A stretch of 64,000 nt of DNA from Thioalkalivibrio sp. ALE14 (GCF_000376845.1 NZ_AQXY01000023.1:1-64000), one strand, 5' to 3'. Counted from the first letter of the stretch, positions 1 through 9,951 are shown. A program made the numbers and translations. Notes: a model not told the origin generated them from the sequence alone.

Positions 1-227
1 TCCTCGCGCAGCCGCCGCAACTCCTGTTCCTGACCGTTCGAGGCCGGCTCAGTAACGGCTTCGCCGGCCGCCTTGCGCCGCGCCTCACGCTGCCAGCGGG
101 ACAGCATGCTCCGGTTGATCCCGAGCCGCCGGGCCGCCTCCGTGCAGCCATAGCCCTGGCTCTCGACCATCGCAATCGCGTTGGCCTTGAACTCCCGGCT
201 GTATCGCGCTCGTCTCTGCTTGCTCAC
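1..227 (-). CDS. IS3-family transposase OrfA, N-terminal part (runs off the window)
   Basis: About 75 residues are visible, reading inward from a GTG start at 227 and leaving the window at position 1. An AGGTG-type ribosome site (GGAGGTGA) lies 5 to 6 bases upstream, which fixes this start. The N-terminus carries the basic helix-turn-helix of IS3/IS911 OrfA proteins: REFKANAIAMV, then EAARRLGINRSMLSRWQRE, followed by the start of a leucine/glutamate-rich coiled coil (QEQELRRLREE). In this family OrfA binds the element ends and is joined to OrfB by programmed frameshifting; OrfB would lie outside the window. It sits at the broken end of an MFS transporter gene, so this is an inserted element. 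The IS subgroup cannot be told. Confidence 0.85.
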   Translation of the reverse strand, partial: MSKQRRARYSREFKANAIAMVESQGYGCTEAARRLGINRSMLSRWQREARRKAAGEAVTEPASNGQEQELRRLRE

Positions 228-283
228 ATTCACCTCCAGTTACCCATCTAGTGTGGCTTAACTGGGGTGTCCGCTGTCATTGG
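1..283 (-). mobile_element. One end of an IS3-family insertion sequence
   Basis: The element enters from the left edge; its outer end lies somewhere in 250-288, between the orfA leader and the point where MFS coding sequence stops making sense. A candidate terminal sequence read on the minus strand is TGACAGCGGACACCCCAG, starting near 279. The exact boundary, the other inverted repeat and the target duplication cannot be fixed from one end. Confidence 0.6.
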
Positions 284-915
284 ACCACTTCACGGCGTGA
301 CCAGTGGCCCTCGCCTTCGCTCGCGTCCGTGCCCTTTGGGCCCTGCGGGATCGACCGCCCCAGCAGCATCAGCACCAGTACGCTCAGCCCGACCAGGATC
401 ACCGCGATTACGCCCCAGGTCGAGCGCCAGCCGATGGCGGCAGCCCCCGCGACGACGAGCATCGGCACGATCGCCTCGGCGACCGGCAACCCGGCCACCA
501 CCAGGCTGATGGCCTTGCCCCGGTGGGTCGTAAATGCCCGCGCCACTGCCGTCTGCGCCGTGTGTGTCATCAGGCCCTGGCCGAAGAAGCGCAGCAGGAA
601 GAACCCCAGCACCAGCCCCAGGACCCCGGGACTGTAGGCGAGCACCGCACTGCCTAACGCCGCCCCCAGCAGCACGAAGGTGACCATTACGCGCAGCGGC
701 AGGTGGTCCACCAGTCGCCCGGCGCTGATCAGCAGCAGTGCGCTGGCCAGCGTGGCCACCGAGTACGCGAGCCCCAGCTGCCCGTGCGTCAGGTCGAACA
801 GCTCGCGCCACTCGCCCCCGAACAGCGACAGCACGAACGTCTGCCCGACGGCCGAGAACGCCACCAGCAGAAAGCCGGCGCCGAGAAAGCGCGAATGGCG
901 GAATAGCGGATGCAA
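277..915 (-). pseudogene. MFS transporter, N-terminal half, disrupted by IS insertion
   Basis: 212 residues encode the first six or so membrane helices of a major facilitator transporter; whole members have about 400 residues and 12 helices. The loop between helices 2 and 3 is visible (GRLVDHLPLRV). The frame holds through HWSRREVV, a stretch I associate with the central cytoplasmic loop of this group, then meets one Gln codon and TGA exactly where the IS3 end begins. The C-terminal half is presumably on the other side of the element. The substrate is unknown. A truncated half-transporter is unlikely to work, so I treat it as a broken gene. Confidence 0.8.
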
Positions 916-1055
916 GAGCTTACCCGGGACTGTGCGAAACAGCCGCCCATGATAACGGCACCGGTCGCTACTGGTCCGGGCTGGGCGGGGTGGTTCCGGG
1001 CCTGTCGGTCAGCGTCCCCGTGGTCTGTGCGGACCGGACGGGCCCGCCGACGTGT

Positions 1056-2774
1056 TCAGGCTGCCTGGCCGCGGGCGACACGCAGCGCGCGGCAGATCCA
1101 GCCTTCGGGGCTGTCCTCGCCGGTCAATAGGTAGCGCAGGGCATGCGTGTCGCGCAGGCTGTGGGAGATCGTCAGCGCGCTGGCGAAGCGGCCGCAGAAC
1201 AGCATGTGGTCGCCGGGCTGCAGGGGCGTGTCGTCGTCCGGTGCGAGGATCTCCGATGCGTCCCCCTCGCGCCGCAGCAGCAAGACGATGCAGGCATGGC
1301 GCTGGCGTTCCGCGTGATCGGCGCGCAGCAGCTGGCCCAGGGTGACCGGCTCGTGCTCCAGATGTTGCAGGAGTGCCGGGGCCGATGCCTCGTCCAGTTG
1401 CTCGGTCCAGATGGCCGGCACACGGTCACCCACCACCGCCGTGATGGCGCTGACCCGCTCGTTGGCCCACTCGGTGGACTGCTCGCGACTCAGTTCCAGG
1501 AAACGCGGCAACAGCCGCGAAGTCAGGTGCGCCAGAATGGCCTCGGCAATGACCCGGTCGTGGCGCATCACCAGTGGCAGGTCCGCGGCTCCGAACAGCA
1601 GCGAATTACGCTCGTGGTTCTGCCGCCCCACCATGAACAGGTCCGGATTTAGTTCGCGCGCGGTCATCACGATGGACAGGTTGTAGTCGTCGCGCCCGGT
1701 ACCGGCCACGATGCCCGAGGCGCTCTCGATGCCGGCCGCGCACAGGGTATCCGCCTCGGTGCCGCGCCCCTCGATGCAGTCCGGCGGGCAGTCTGCGCCC
1801 TCGGGATCGCTCTCGATCAGGGTCACCTCCACGCCTTCCTGTGTGAGCCCGGCGTGGACGGCCTTGCCGAAGCGGCCGAAGCCGCACAGGATCCAGCGGC
1901 CGCAGGGCGGATCGATCGGCATCGGCAGCGGGCTCCCGGGGATGCTGCCCAGCCACTCGTGCAGCAGGTGGTGCGCGGGGGAGTGCAGCGCCAGGGCGAG
2001 CCGCTGGCCGAAGATGTCGAAGGGGTTGATGATCTGGTCGGTCCCGAACGAGGCCATGTTCTTCTCGGTGTCATGGCTCTCGGCACGGCAGATCACGGGG
2101 CGGTCCGGGTTCAGGAGTTTGGCGGCAATGGCGATCCGCAGGTTCACCGAATCGTCGCTGGTGAGTGCCACCACGCCCTGGCAGTGGGGGTTGAGCAGCC
2201 CGGCCTCCAGCAGACGGTTGGCTACACTGGCATCCGCGCAAAGGCCGGGGATCTGCAGCGGATAATCCTCCAGCACCAGCTCGTTGATGCGGTCCGGATT
2301 CTGGTCGATGACCACCGCGAAGCCGTTGCGCCCGAGCAGTGAACGCACCACCAGGGCGCCGGTGTCGCCATACCCGCAGACGATATGAAACGGCCGCTGC
2401 AGCTTGCGGATGGTGCGGTCGAACGCGTGCTGACTGACCGCCAGGCGGAAGGCCGGGTCCTGAATCAGCGCGAGGATCTTGCCGATCGCGTAGAGCCAGG
2501 CCACCACCGACAGATAGACGGCGAACACCGTCCACATCCGCTGCGCCTCGGAAAAGGCATGCGGGATCTCGCCGAAGCCGATGGTCGTGGCCATGTAGGT
2601 GACGAAGTAGAACGCATGAAAGAAATCCATGCGCCAGGGCTCGCCCTGGTCGTCCACGCCGGGGATCAGCACCAGGCCGAGAACGGAGATCGAATAGGCT
2701 GCTGTCAGCGCGAGCAGGGGCGCCCGCATGCGCCGAAGGAACAGGAACAGCACCTTGTTGATCGTGGGAGCCAC
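1056..2774 (-). CDS. 2TM potassium channel / TrkA-N (RCK) double-domain protein
   Basis: This 572-residue protein looks like a ligand-gated potassium channel subunit. The N-terminus has one membrane helix (about residues 15-38), a pore loop with the selectivity filter TTIGFGEIP, and a second helix (about 80-105). Two cytoplasmic Rossmann-type RCK domains follow, each opening with a nucleotide-binding glycine motif: HIVCGYGDTGA near residue 132 and WILCGFGRFGKA near 290. A TrkA-C-like tail follows. RCK domains commonly bind NAD(H), nucleotides or cations and gate ion flow. The start is GTG at 2774 without a strong ribosome site, so an internal ATG is possible. It lies 9 bp after the small membrane gene 2784-3167, probably in the same transcript. 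Confidence 0.85.
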   Translation of the reverse strand: MAPTINKVLFLFLRRMRAPLLALTAAYSISVLGLVLIPGVDDQGEPWRMDFFHAFYFVTYMATTIGFGEIPHAFSEAQRMWTVFAVYLSVVAWLYAIGKILALIQDPAFRLAVSQHAFDRTIRKLQRPFHIVCGYGDTGALVVRSLLGRNGFAVVIDQNPDRINELVLEDYPLQIPGLCADASVANRLLEAGLLNPHCQGVVALTSDDSVNLRIAIAAKLLNPDRPVICRAESHDTEKNMASFGTDQIINPFDIFGQRLALALHSPAHHLLHEWLGSIPGSPLPMPIDPPCGRWILCGFGRFGKAVHAGLTQEGVEVTLIESDPEGADCPPDCIEGRGTEADTLCAAGIESASGIVAGTGRDDYNLSIVMTARELNPDLFMVGRQNHERNSLLFGAADLPLVMRHDRVIAEAILAHLTSRLLPRFLELSREQSTEWANERVSAITAVVGDRVPAIWTEQLDEASAPALLQHLEHEPVTLGQLLRADHAERQRHACIVLLLRREGDASEILAPDDDTPLQPGDHMLFCGRFASALTISHSLRDTHALRYLLTGEDSPEGWICRALRVARGQAA

Positions 2775-2783
2775 GGCTCGGTT

Positions 2784-3167
2784 CTAGCGGCGCAGGGCCA
2801 CCGTATCCGCGATCAGCAGCAGAACCGAGATCAGGTTCGCGACCATGGCCCCGCCCGCCAGCGAGACGATGCTGGCCATGAACATCGCATCCATGCCGCC
2901 GGCATGCATATGAGTGGCATAGCCCCAGACCACCGCGGCCGCGACCAGCTGCAGCACCGCCACCAGCGAACTGGCCAGCAGCAGGGCCCCGGTCTGCGTC
3001 CGGTCGCCCAGCTTCAGGGCGGTGGCTACGACGTTCACCACGATGGCCGCGAACAGCTCGTACACGTTGTGATGCGCCGGATTGTCGATCTCGCCGAGAA
3101 AGAACCCGAAGTTCAGCGTGAACGCCAGGATGATGAAAAAGCCGAAGATCACCTTCTCCAGGTTCAT
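2784..3167 (-). CDS. Small membrane protein of unknown function next to the K+ channel
   Basis: 127 residues with four predicted membrane helices: around 5-25 (FGFFIILAFTLNFGFFLGEI), 35-55, 60-82 and 95-120. There is no catalytic motif; a short His/Met segment (THMHAGGMDAMFM) lies between helices 3 and 4. A ribosome-site-like AGGAG sits just before the ATG at 3167. It precedes the RCK channel gene by 9 bp on the same strand, so it may be an accessory subunit or assembly partner. That is inferred from position only. Confidence 0.75.
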   Translation of the reverse strand: MNLEKVIFGFFIILAFTLNFGFFLGEIDNPAHHNVYELFAAIVVNVVATALKLGDRTQTGALLLASSLVAVLQLVAAAVVWGYATHMHAGGMDAMFMASIVSLAGGAMVANLISVLLLIADTVALRR

Positions 3168-3292
3168 GCCAAGCTCCTTTTCGTTCGCGGGGGCGGCTCC
3201 CGACCGGTCGCTCGGGACCAGTCACTGGAAAGTCGCAGCCTGAAGCATGGCCCAACAAAACCCGGATGGCGAGGGTGGGGCGTGAATCGCCC

Positions 3293-3388
3293 GGCGGTTG
3301 CAACCGCCCAGGCCGCGGGCTTGCTGAGCCCGCAGGGGAAATCCTGTCAACCGAAGAGGTGCGCCCGGGGGGCGGGCTGCGCAGCCCG
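3293..3388. repeat. Three consecutive perfect palindromes in a gene gap
   Basis: The gap between two minus-strand membrane-protein genes holds three perfect palindromes: GGCGGTTGCAACCGCC at 3293-3308, GCGGGCTTGCTGAGCCCGC at 3315-3333 (7-bp stem, 5-nt loop) and CGGGCTGCGCAGCCCG at 3373-3388. None is followed by a T-run on either strand, so they are not standard Rho-independent terminators. They could be transcript-end structures or a dispersed palindromic repeat. Confidence 0.7.
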
Positions 3389-3396
3389 TGTCCGGC

Positions 3397-4077
3397 CTAA
3401 TTCTTCTGGGCGCTGCGGGGCAGGGCGTTTCGGATGTCCGGAATGGCCTTGAGGCGATACAGCAACACCACACAGGCCCCGTAGAAGGCGATCGCGATCC
3501 AGTCGGTCCATTGCCTGGAGAGCACCCCGTCCACCAGGGACAGCATCCCGATCGCAAGCAGATAGGCCACGGCAAAGCCGCCGTGCACGGCCCGGTCGCG
3601 CCAGGTCCCGCGCGCCACCGTGTACCAGAGCAGGACCGCCACGTGCCACAGCGCCATGAACAGGAAGAGGAACTGGATCATGTTGTCGCCCAGTGTCACC
3701 TCGGTTGCCCCCTCGCGCCCGCCCAGCGATGTCAGGTGTCCGATCAGCAGCACTGCGTATAGCCAGGCCACCAGCATTACCTGAGCCAGGTCGCACAGAA
3801 ACATCAGGATGACGCGCACCGGGCTTAGCCGCGCCAGTCGGGTCGCGTTGTCCGGGGCGCAGAAATAGGCCGAGTAGGCCACGAACTTGTAGGCGGTAAA
3901 CACCGTCACGAGAAGCGCCAGGATGATGCGCTTCCAGAACTCGGGGTCGACGAAGGTACCTGGGTGATCCGTCAGGAACTGCACGTATTCCACCGACACC
4001 ACCAGCAAGCCAAGCGCGATCACCGCGAGGATCAGGTCGCTGATCTTCTCCGACAATCGGCTGTAAAAGACCTCCAT
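3397..4077 (-). CDS. Multi-pass membrane protein of unknown function
   Basis: 226 residues starting MEVFYSRLSEK. I chose this ATG because a GGAAGG ribosome site lies 8 bases upstream; the frame opens earlier, to 4134, without a site. About five or six membrane helices are visible, around residues 15-35, 50-75, 85-125, 140-160, 170-190 and 195-212. The C-terminal tail is basic and short. No family motif was recognised. It is the first of three same-strand genes leading to the RCK potassium channel, but a 229-bp palindrome-rich gap separates it from the next gene, so co-transcription is uncertain. Confidence 0.7.
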   Translation of the reverse strand: MEVFYSRLSEKISDLILAVIALGLLVVSVEYVQFLTDHPGTFVDPEFWKRIILALLVTVFTAYKFVAYSAYFCAPDNATRLARLSPVRVILMFLCDLAQVMLVAWLYAVLLIGHLTSLGGREGATEVTLGDNMIQFLFLFMALWHVAVLLWYTVARGTWRDRAVHGGFAVAYLLAIGMLSLVDGVLSRQWTDWIAIAFYGACVVLLYRLKAIPDIRNALPRSAQKN

Positions 4078-4224
4078 CCGCGCCGCCTTCCCGTTTCTTG
4101 CCTGGTTCGTGTCGTCTGATGACCATACCAACAATCATCCAGGGCCGCGTGGCCGTGGTTACTGGGGCATGCGGGCCTTCGGTACGATGCAGACATGCCG
4201 AAGAGTCGATACCACGGGGAGCCG

Positions 4225-4542
4225 ATGAAAGGGGATTCGCGCGGAGCGCAGGGGCTGGAGGAGCTGGTCGTGCGGCTGGAGGCGTTCGTCGCGGAGCGCG
4301 ACCGGGTGCAGTTCAATTCACCGAAGAACCTGTCGATGGCCCTGGCGGGAGAGGTCGGCGAACTGATCGAACCCTTCCAGTGGCTCACCCAGCAACAGTC
4401 ACGACACCTGTCCGCCGAGACCCACGAGGCGGTGCGGCAAGAGATCGCGGACGTGCAGATCTATCTCCTGTTGCTGGCCCGAAAGCTCGATATCGATCTG
4501 CTGCAGGCGGCCCGCGACAGGCTGCAGACCAGTCCCCGCTAA
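4225..4542 (+). CDS. MazG-like nucleotide pyrophosphohydrolase, C-terminally truncated copy
   Basis: 105 residues, paralogous along its whole length to the intact gene at 11201-11569. MazG-like all-alpha enzymes hydrolyse (d)NTPs to monophosphates and pyrophosphate. The metal-binding pattern is present: GEVGELIE, then EIADVQ about 40 residues later. The start is chosen at MKGDSRG because it aligns with the start of the paralogue; an in-frame ATG lies at 4195. The protein ends at RLQTSPR, where the paralogue continues NARKYPVEKARG and 11 more residues. Downstream bases still read stop-Tyr-Pro in the same frame, so the tail was lost by nonsense change. Activity is uncertain because the lost lysine/tyrosine tail is conserved in such enzymes. 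Confidence 0.8.
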   Translation: MKGDSRGAQGLEELVVRLEAFVAERDRVQFNSPKNLSMALAGEVGELIEPFQWLTQQQSRHLSAETHEAVRQEIADVQIYLLLLARKLDIDLLQAARDRLQTSPR

Positions 4543-4606
4543 TACCCGAATCGGTAGTGCTATCCCCAGCCGGGATGATGAGCTGTCCCGGGCCGCAGCC
4601 AGCTTT

Positions 4607-4639
4607 GGCAGGGGCTTCGCCTGCGAGCAGGCTCCTACA
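4607..4639. repeat. REP-like palindromic element, single copy
   Basis: GGCAGGGGCTTCGCC followed by TGCGAGCAGGCTCCTACA. It matches one arm of the paired elements at 11058-11136 and 13905-13985. It lies between the MazG-like and rhodanese genes. Confidence 0.75.
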
Positions 4640-4751
4640 AAGGGGTGGGGCATGCTTTTTGTCTTTCGCGGGATGGGGCCAAGGCGTTTCGCGGGGGTGG
4701 GTGGCGCTATGCTCGGGGTGGGTACAGGCATCCGGACAGGAGGTGATCGCG

Positions 4752-5120
4752 ATGGATTGGAGCCAGTGGCGGCCGTTCGGCCGCGTGCCGGAGATGAGCC
4801 CGGAGAATCTGGCGCAGGCGCTGGAAAACGCCGAAGTTCAGTTGCTGGATGTGCGCACCGGGGTCGAGCACCGTCGGAGCCGCATCCCGGGCGCCCGCCA
4901 TCTCCCGATCACGCAGTTCTCCGAGGCGGCGCTGTCCGACCTGGAGCTGGATCGCGGACGCCCCGTGGTGGCCATCTGCCTCAGTGCACACCGCAGTATC
5001 CCGGCCGTGCGCAAGCTGCGGGCGCACGGCTACGATGCCCGTCAGCTTCGCGGTGGCATGCTGGCCTGGTGGCGGGCCGGGCTGCCGTGCGAACGGGGCC
5101 GCGCGGACGCCGGGGACTGA
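4752..5120 (+). CDS. Single-domain rhodanese-like sulfurtransferase
   Basis: 122 residues without signal peptide, so cytoplasmic. It covers one rhodanese domain: LLDVRTGVEHRRSRIPGA near residue 31, the active-site loop with Cys76 in AICLSAHRS, and the closing QLRGGMLAWWRAGLP. Cys76 would carry the persulfide; the C-x4-R loop is normal for sulfurtransferases rather than phosphatases. The start is set by an excellent AGGAGGTGA ribosome site 6 bases before ATG. No partner gene is adjacent, so the sulfur acceptor is unknown; in a sulfur-oxidising lineage a role in sulfane-sulfur handling is plausible but only inferred. Confidence 0.88.
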   Translation: MDWSQWRPFGRVPEMSPENLAQALENAEVQLLDVRTGVEHRRSRIPGARHLPITQFSEAALSDLELDRGRPVVAICLSAHRSIPAVRKLRAHGYDARQLRGGMLAWWRAGLPCERGRADAGD

Positions 5121-5197
5121 AAGCCGCCCGGCGTGGCCCTTCCGGTCAGGAACCGCTTTTCAGTTCCGTTCGCCGCTGGCGGCCGACCCCGGGCACT

Positions 5198-5404
5198 TCA
5201 GTCGGCGTCGTCATCGTCCTGCTTGCCGCCCGGGGTGACGGCGCGTCCCACCGCCCCGGCGGTCTTGCCGGTGGCCTTTACGGTGCCGGTGGTGACACTG
5301 ACAGCGGCGCTCCCGGCGGTGCTGGCAACCTTCACGGCCGTGCAGCTAGTCGCCAGCGCCAGGAGGACGGCAAGCAGCAGGAGCGGGCGGGCGTAGACAA
5401 TCAT
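5198..5404 (-). CDS. Small lipoprotein of unknown function
   Basis: 68 residues. The N-terminus is a lipoprotein signal (MIVYARPLLLLAVLLAL) with lipobox ATSC, placing Cys21 as the lipidated residue. The mature part is short, rich in Thr, Val, Ala and Gly, and ends in an acidic tail (KQDDDDAD). The CTAVKVAS start of the mature protein resembles a family of tiny proteobacterial lipoproteins. The gene converges with the rhodanese gene. No function can be assigned. Confidence 0.75.
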   Translation of the reverse strand: MIVYARPLLLLAVLLALATSCTAVKVASTAGSAAVSVTTGTVKATGKTAGAVGRAVTPGGKQDDDDAD

Positions 5405-5603
5405 CGGCGGAAGCCCTTGTTGAGGGTTGCCCACAAGGGTACGCATGACATGCCCGCAAGGCCATGGCAAGCGCGGACGGGCGCTTCGGCACGGCGGCTG
5501 TGCGACTGCATCGCGATCCCGGCCTGGCCGTGACCAACCGGCCTTCCGCAGAACCCGAAGGCACGCCGGTGGTCTGAACGTGGAGCCCCCGTGGAGATCT
5601 GCC

Positions 5604-6152
5604 ATGTCCCGTTTCGCGCCCCTGTTCGCCTCCCTGTTCCTGTTGCTGCCGATGGCCTGTGCAAGCGCCACGGAGCCGGATACCGAAGCCCTGTTCCATC
5701 ACGAGCTGGGTCGCCTGCATTCGTCCGAAGTGATCAATCTGCAGGAACGCTTCCAGGGGCAGCCGCTGCTGATCATCAACACCGCCAGCCATTGCGGCTA
5801 CACCGACCAGTTCGGCGGGCTGGAACAGTTACACCAGGACTACCGGGACCAGGGGCTGAAGGTGGTGGGCTTCCCTTCCCATGACTTCAACCAGGAGGCC
5901 GATGACGAGGCCGAGACCGCCCGGGTGTGCTTCGAGAACTTCGGCGTGACCTTCGACATGTTCAAGCCGATCGGCGTGCGCGGCGCGGACGCCCATCCGA
6001 TCTTCCGCGAACTGGCGCGTCAGGCTGCCGCCCCGCGCTGGAATTTCTACAAGTACGTGGTCGACCGGGAGGGCCGGGTGGTCGCGCACTTTCCCAGCCA
6101 GGCCGGCCCCGAATCCGCCGATTTGCGCCGCGCGATCGCGAGCATCCTGTAG
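5604..6152 (+). CDS. Glutathione peroxidase-family thiol peroxidase, exported
   Basis: 182 residues. A signal peptide (about 1-22, ending ACASA) indicates periplasmic location. The peroxidase core is clear: NTASHCGYTDQF with the peroxidatic Cys64 (cysteine, not selenocysteine), VVGFPSHDFNQE carrying the conserved Gln, and RWNFYKYVVDREG with the conserved Trp-Asn. Such Cys-type enzymes usually take electrons from thioredoxin-like donors rather than glutathione. The start is the ATG at 5604 after a GGAGA site; the open frame extends upstream to 5427 without support. It precedes katG on the same strand by about 250 bp, a local peroxide-defence pair. Confidence 0.88.
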   Translation: MSRFAPLFASLFLLLPMACASATEPDTEALFHHELGRLHSSEVINLQERFQGQPLLIINTASHCGYTDQFGGLEQLHQDYRDQGLKVVGFPSHDFNQEADDEAETARVCFENFGVTFDMFKPIGVRGADAHPIFRELARQAAAPRWNFYKYVVDREGRVVAHFPSQAGPESADLRRAIASIL

Positions 6153-6184
6153 CCAGCCGCGCCGCAGGGGGTGTCGGCACAGGA

Positions 6185-6199
6185 ATAGTGTAAAGCTAT
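6185..6199 (+). promoter_or_regulatory. OxyR-like half operator upstream of katG
   Basis: ATAG-TGTAAAG-CTAT matches exactly the ATAG-N7-CTAT repeat of OxyR sites. At the expected 7-nt spacing follow ATGG and CAAC, weak matches to the second repeat. It lies about 200 bp before the katG start. OxyR control of katG is well established in gammaproteobacteria; binding here is inferred. Confidence 0.55.
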
Positions 6200-6269
6200 C
6201 TCGATCATGGTGAATATCAACTGGAACTAATGGCTTGCGGGGCCTAAGTTCAAGGCATGTGGACAGTGA

Positions 6270-8579
<2,310 letters not shown>

Positions 8580-8621
8580 GCACGGCCCGAGCCGGGCGCT
8601 TTGCCCGGCCCGCAGACGAAG

Positions 8622-8650
8622 ACGCCCGGGGCTCTCCCGGGCGTTTTTTT
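8622..8650 (+). terminator. Rho-independent terminator after katG
   Basis: Stem ACGCCCGGG / CCCGGGCGT around a short loop, followed by seven T residues. A second GC hairpin without T-run (GCCGGGC-gcttt-GCCCGGC, about 8590-8610) precedes it. Confidence 0.9.
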
Positions 8651-8674
8651 GTGTGCGGGAGACAGCCGGGCGGA

Positions 8675-9475
8675 TCAGTCGGTGCCGCGTCGGTCCTGAA
8701 AGACGATTTCGCCTTCCATGAAGGTGACCGCACTCCCGGACAGCAGTACACGGTCGGCCGTTACCTCGCATTCGAGGCTGCCGCCCCGCTTGGACACCTG
8801 CCGGGCCGACAGGCGGTTCCTGTTCAGTCTCTTGGCCCAGTAGGGCGCCAGCCTGCAGTGGGCGGCGCCGGTGACGGGGTCTTCGGGAATGCCGATCCCG
8901 GGGGCGAAGAAGCGACTGACAAAGTCCACCTCCGTGCCGGGTGCGGTCACGATAACCCCTCGCACGTTGAGCTCGGCGAGCCGGGCGTGGTCGGGCGCCA
9001 TCGCACGGACGGTGGCCTCGCTGTCGAACACCGCCAGGTAGTCTTCATCCGCGAGCAGCTCGACGGGGCGCACCCCCAGGCCTTGCTCCAGGGCTTCGGG
9101 AATTGCGCAGGGTGCCGGTGCGTACGCCGGGAAATCCAGCTGCAGGCGCTTGCCCTGCTTGCGCACGAATAACGAACCGCTGCGTGTTTCAAACTGAATG
9201 ACGGGCTCGCTGAATCCAAGATGCTCGAGGATGACGTGGGCCGCCGCCAATGTGGCGTGTCCGCACAGGTCCACTTCCCGGTCGGGGGTAAACCATCGCA
9301 GGTCGAATCCGTCGCGGCCGGGTACGAAGAAAGCCGTCTCCGACAGGTTGTTTTCTTCCGCGATCGCCTGCAGCAGGTCATCGCCCAGCCAGCGTTCCAG
9401 CGGCACGACGGCTGCGGGATTGCCCTCGAACGTTCGCTCGGCGAAGGCATCGATCTGATACTGCCTGAGTTTCAT
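8675..9475 (-). CDS. PhzF-family isomerase-like protein
   Basis: 266 residues, typical for the PhzF/diaminopimelate-epimerase-fold family. Visible signatures are the N-terminal YQIDAFAERTFEGNPAAVV, with the conserved catalytic-type Glu in NNLSETAFF, then DLCGHATLAAAHVI, and EDPVTGAAHC in the second half-domain. Phenazine-pathway PhzF isomerises a dihydro-hydroxyanthranilate, but most family members, this one included, lie away from phenazine genes and have unknown substrates. It follows the DUF3634-type gene by 18 bp on the same strand and converges with katG. The ATG at 9475 is the only reasonable start. Confidence 0.88.
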   Translation of the reverse strand: MKLRQYQIDAFAERTFEGNPAAVVPLERWLGDDLLQAIAEENNLSETAFFVPGRDGFDLRWFTPDREVDLCGHATLAAAHVILEHLGFSEPVIQFETRSGSLFVRKQGKRLQLDFPAYAPAPCAIPEALEQGLGVRPVELLADEDYLAVFDSEATVRAMAPDHARLAELNVRGVIVTAPGTEVDFVSRFFAPGIGIPEDPVTGAAHCRLAPYWAKRLNRNRLSARQVSKRGGSLECEVTADRVLLSGSAVTFMEGEIVFQDRRGTD

Positions 9476-9493
9476 ATTGAACCGCTCTCGGCG

Positions 9494-9826
9494 TTAGCCC
9501 GTCGCGCGCATTCCGCCGCCACCCCCGCCACTCGGCGGTGGTGTCCAGGCGTTGCGAAAGGCCTGGTGCGTCTTCGTCGGCAGATGGCGCGAGAAGCGCA
9601 GCTGCACACCCCCATCGGTGCGCACCGCATCGATGCGGCCCCGCGTCAGTCTGTACTGTCGCGCCACGTCCTCGCAGCCGCGTACGAACCCGGACGGCGG
9701 CTTGCCGCGCCGCACGCAAGCCGCGCCATCGCGCAGCTCCACCGAAAACACCAGCCGGGCATGCCAGAGCATCAGCGCGAAACCCAGGCCCAGCACCGCG
9801 AACATGATCAGCAACGTGAACAGCAT
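9494..9826 (-). CDS. DUF3634-like small membrane-anchored protein
   Basis: 110 residues from MLFTLLIMFAVLG. One N-terminal membrane helix (residues 2-22) is followed by a soluble part: VFSVELRDGAACVRRGK, VRGCEDVARQYRL, and VQLRFSRHLPT with AFRNAW. This layout matches what I recall of DUF3634, a family of unknown function in gammaproteobacteria. The frame extends upstream to 9871, and neither start has a good ribosome site, so the start is uncertain. The tail is a Pro/Gly run (PPPSGGGGGG). A decayed copy of its 5' end lies about 275 bp upstream at 10051-10115. Confidence 0.65.
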   Translation of the reverse strand: MLFTLLIMFAVLGLGFALMLWHARLVFSVELRDGAACVRRGKPPSGFVRGCEDVARQYRLTRGRIDAVRTDGGVQLRFSRHLPTKTHQAFRNAWTPPPSGGGGGGMRATG

Positions 9827-9913
9827 GATGGATTGCGTCGTTGGAAGGAGTCCGCGCCAAGTGTAGCGCACCCCAACCGGCGCCCTTCATCGCGCCCCGA
9901 CCTGCGCAGGGCA

Positions 9914-9951
9914 CCGTCATTGCGAAGCCTCGCAGAGGCCGCGGCAATCGG
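9914..9951. repeat. Dispersed GTCATTGCGA-type repeat
   Basis: CGTCATTGCGAAGCCTCGC followed by CGCGGCAATCGG. It is the same type as the elements at 18600-18877. It lies between the DUF3634-like gene and its decayed duplicate. Confidence 0.6.

Noticed and set aside
1-283. Complete IS element
   Set aside because: Only one end and the start of orfA are present; the rest lies outside the window.
4098-4751. Longer reading frame joined to the rhodanese gene
   Set aside because: The extra 218 residues overlap the MazG-like gene in another frame; the true start has an AGGAGGTGA site at 4752.
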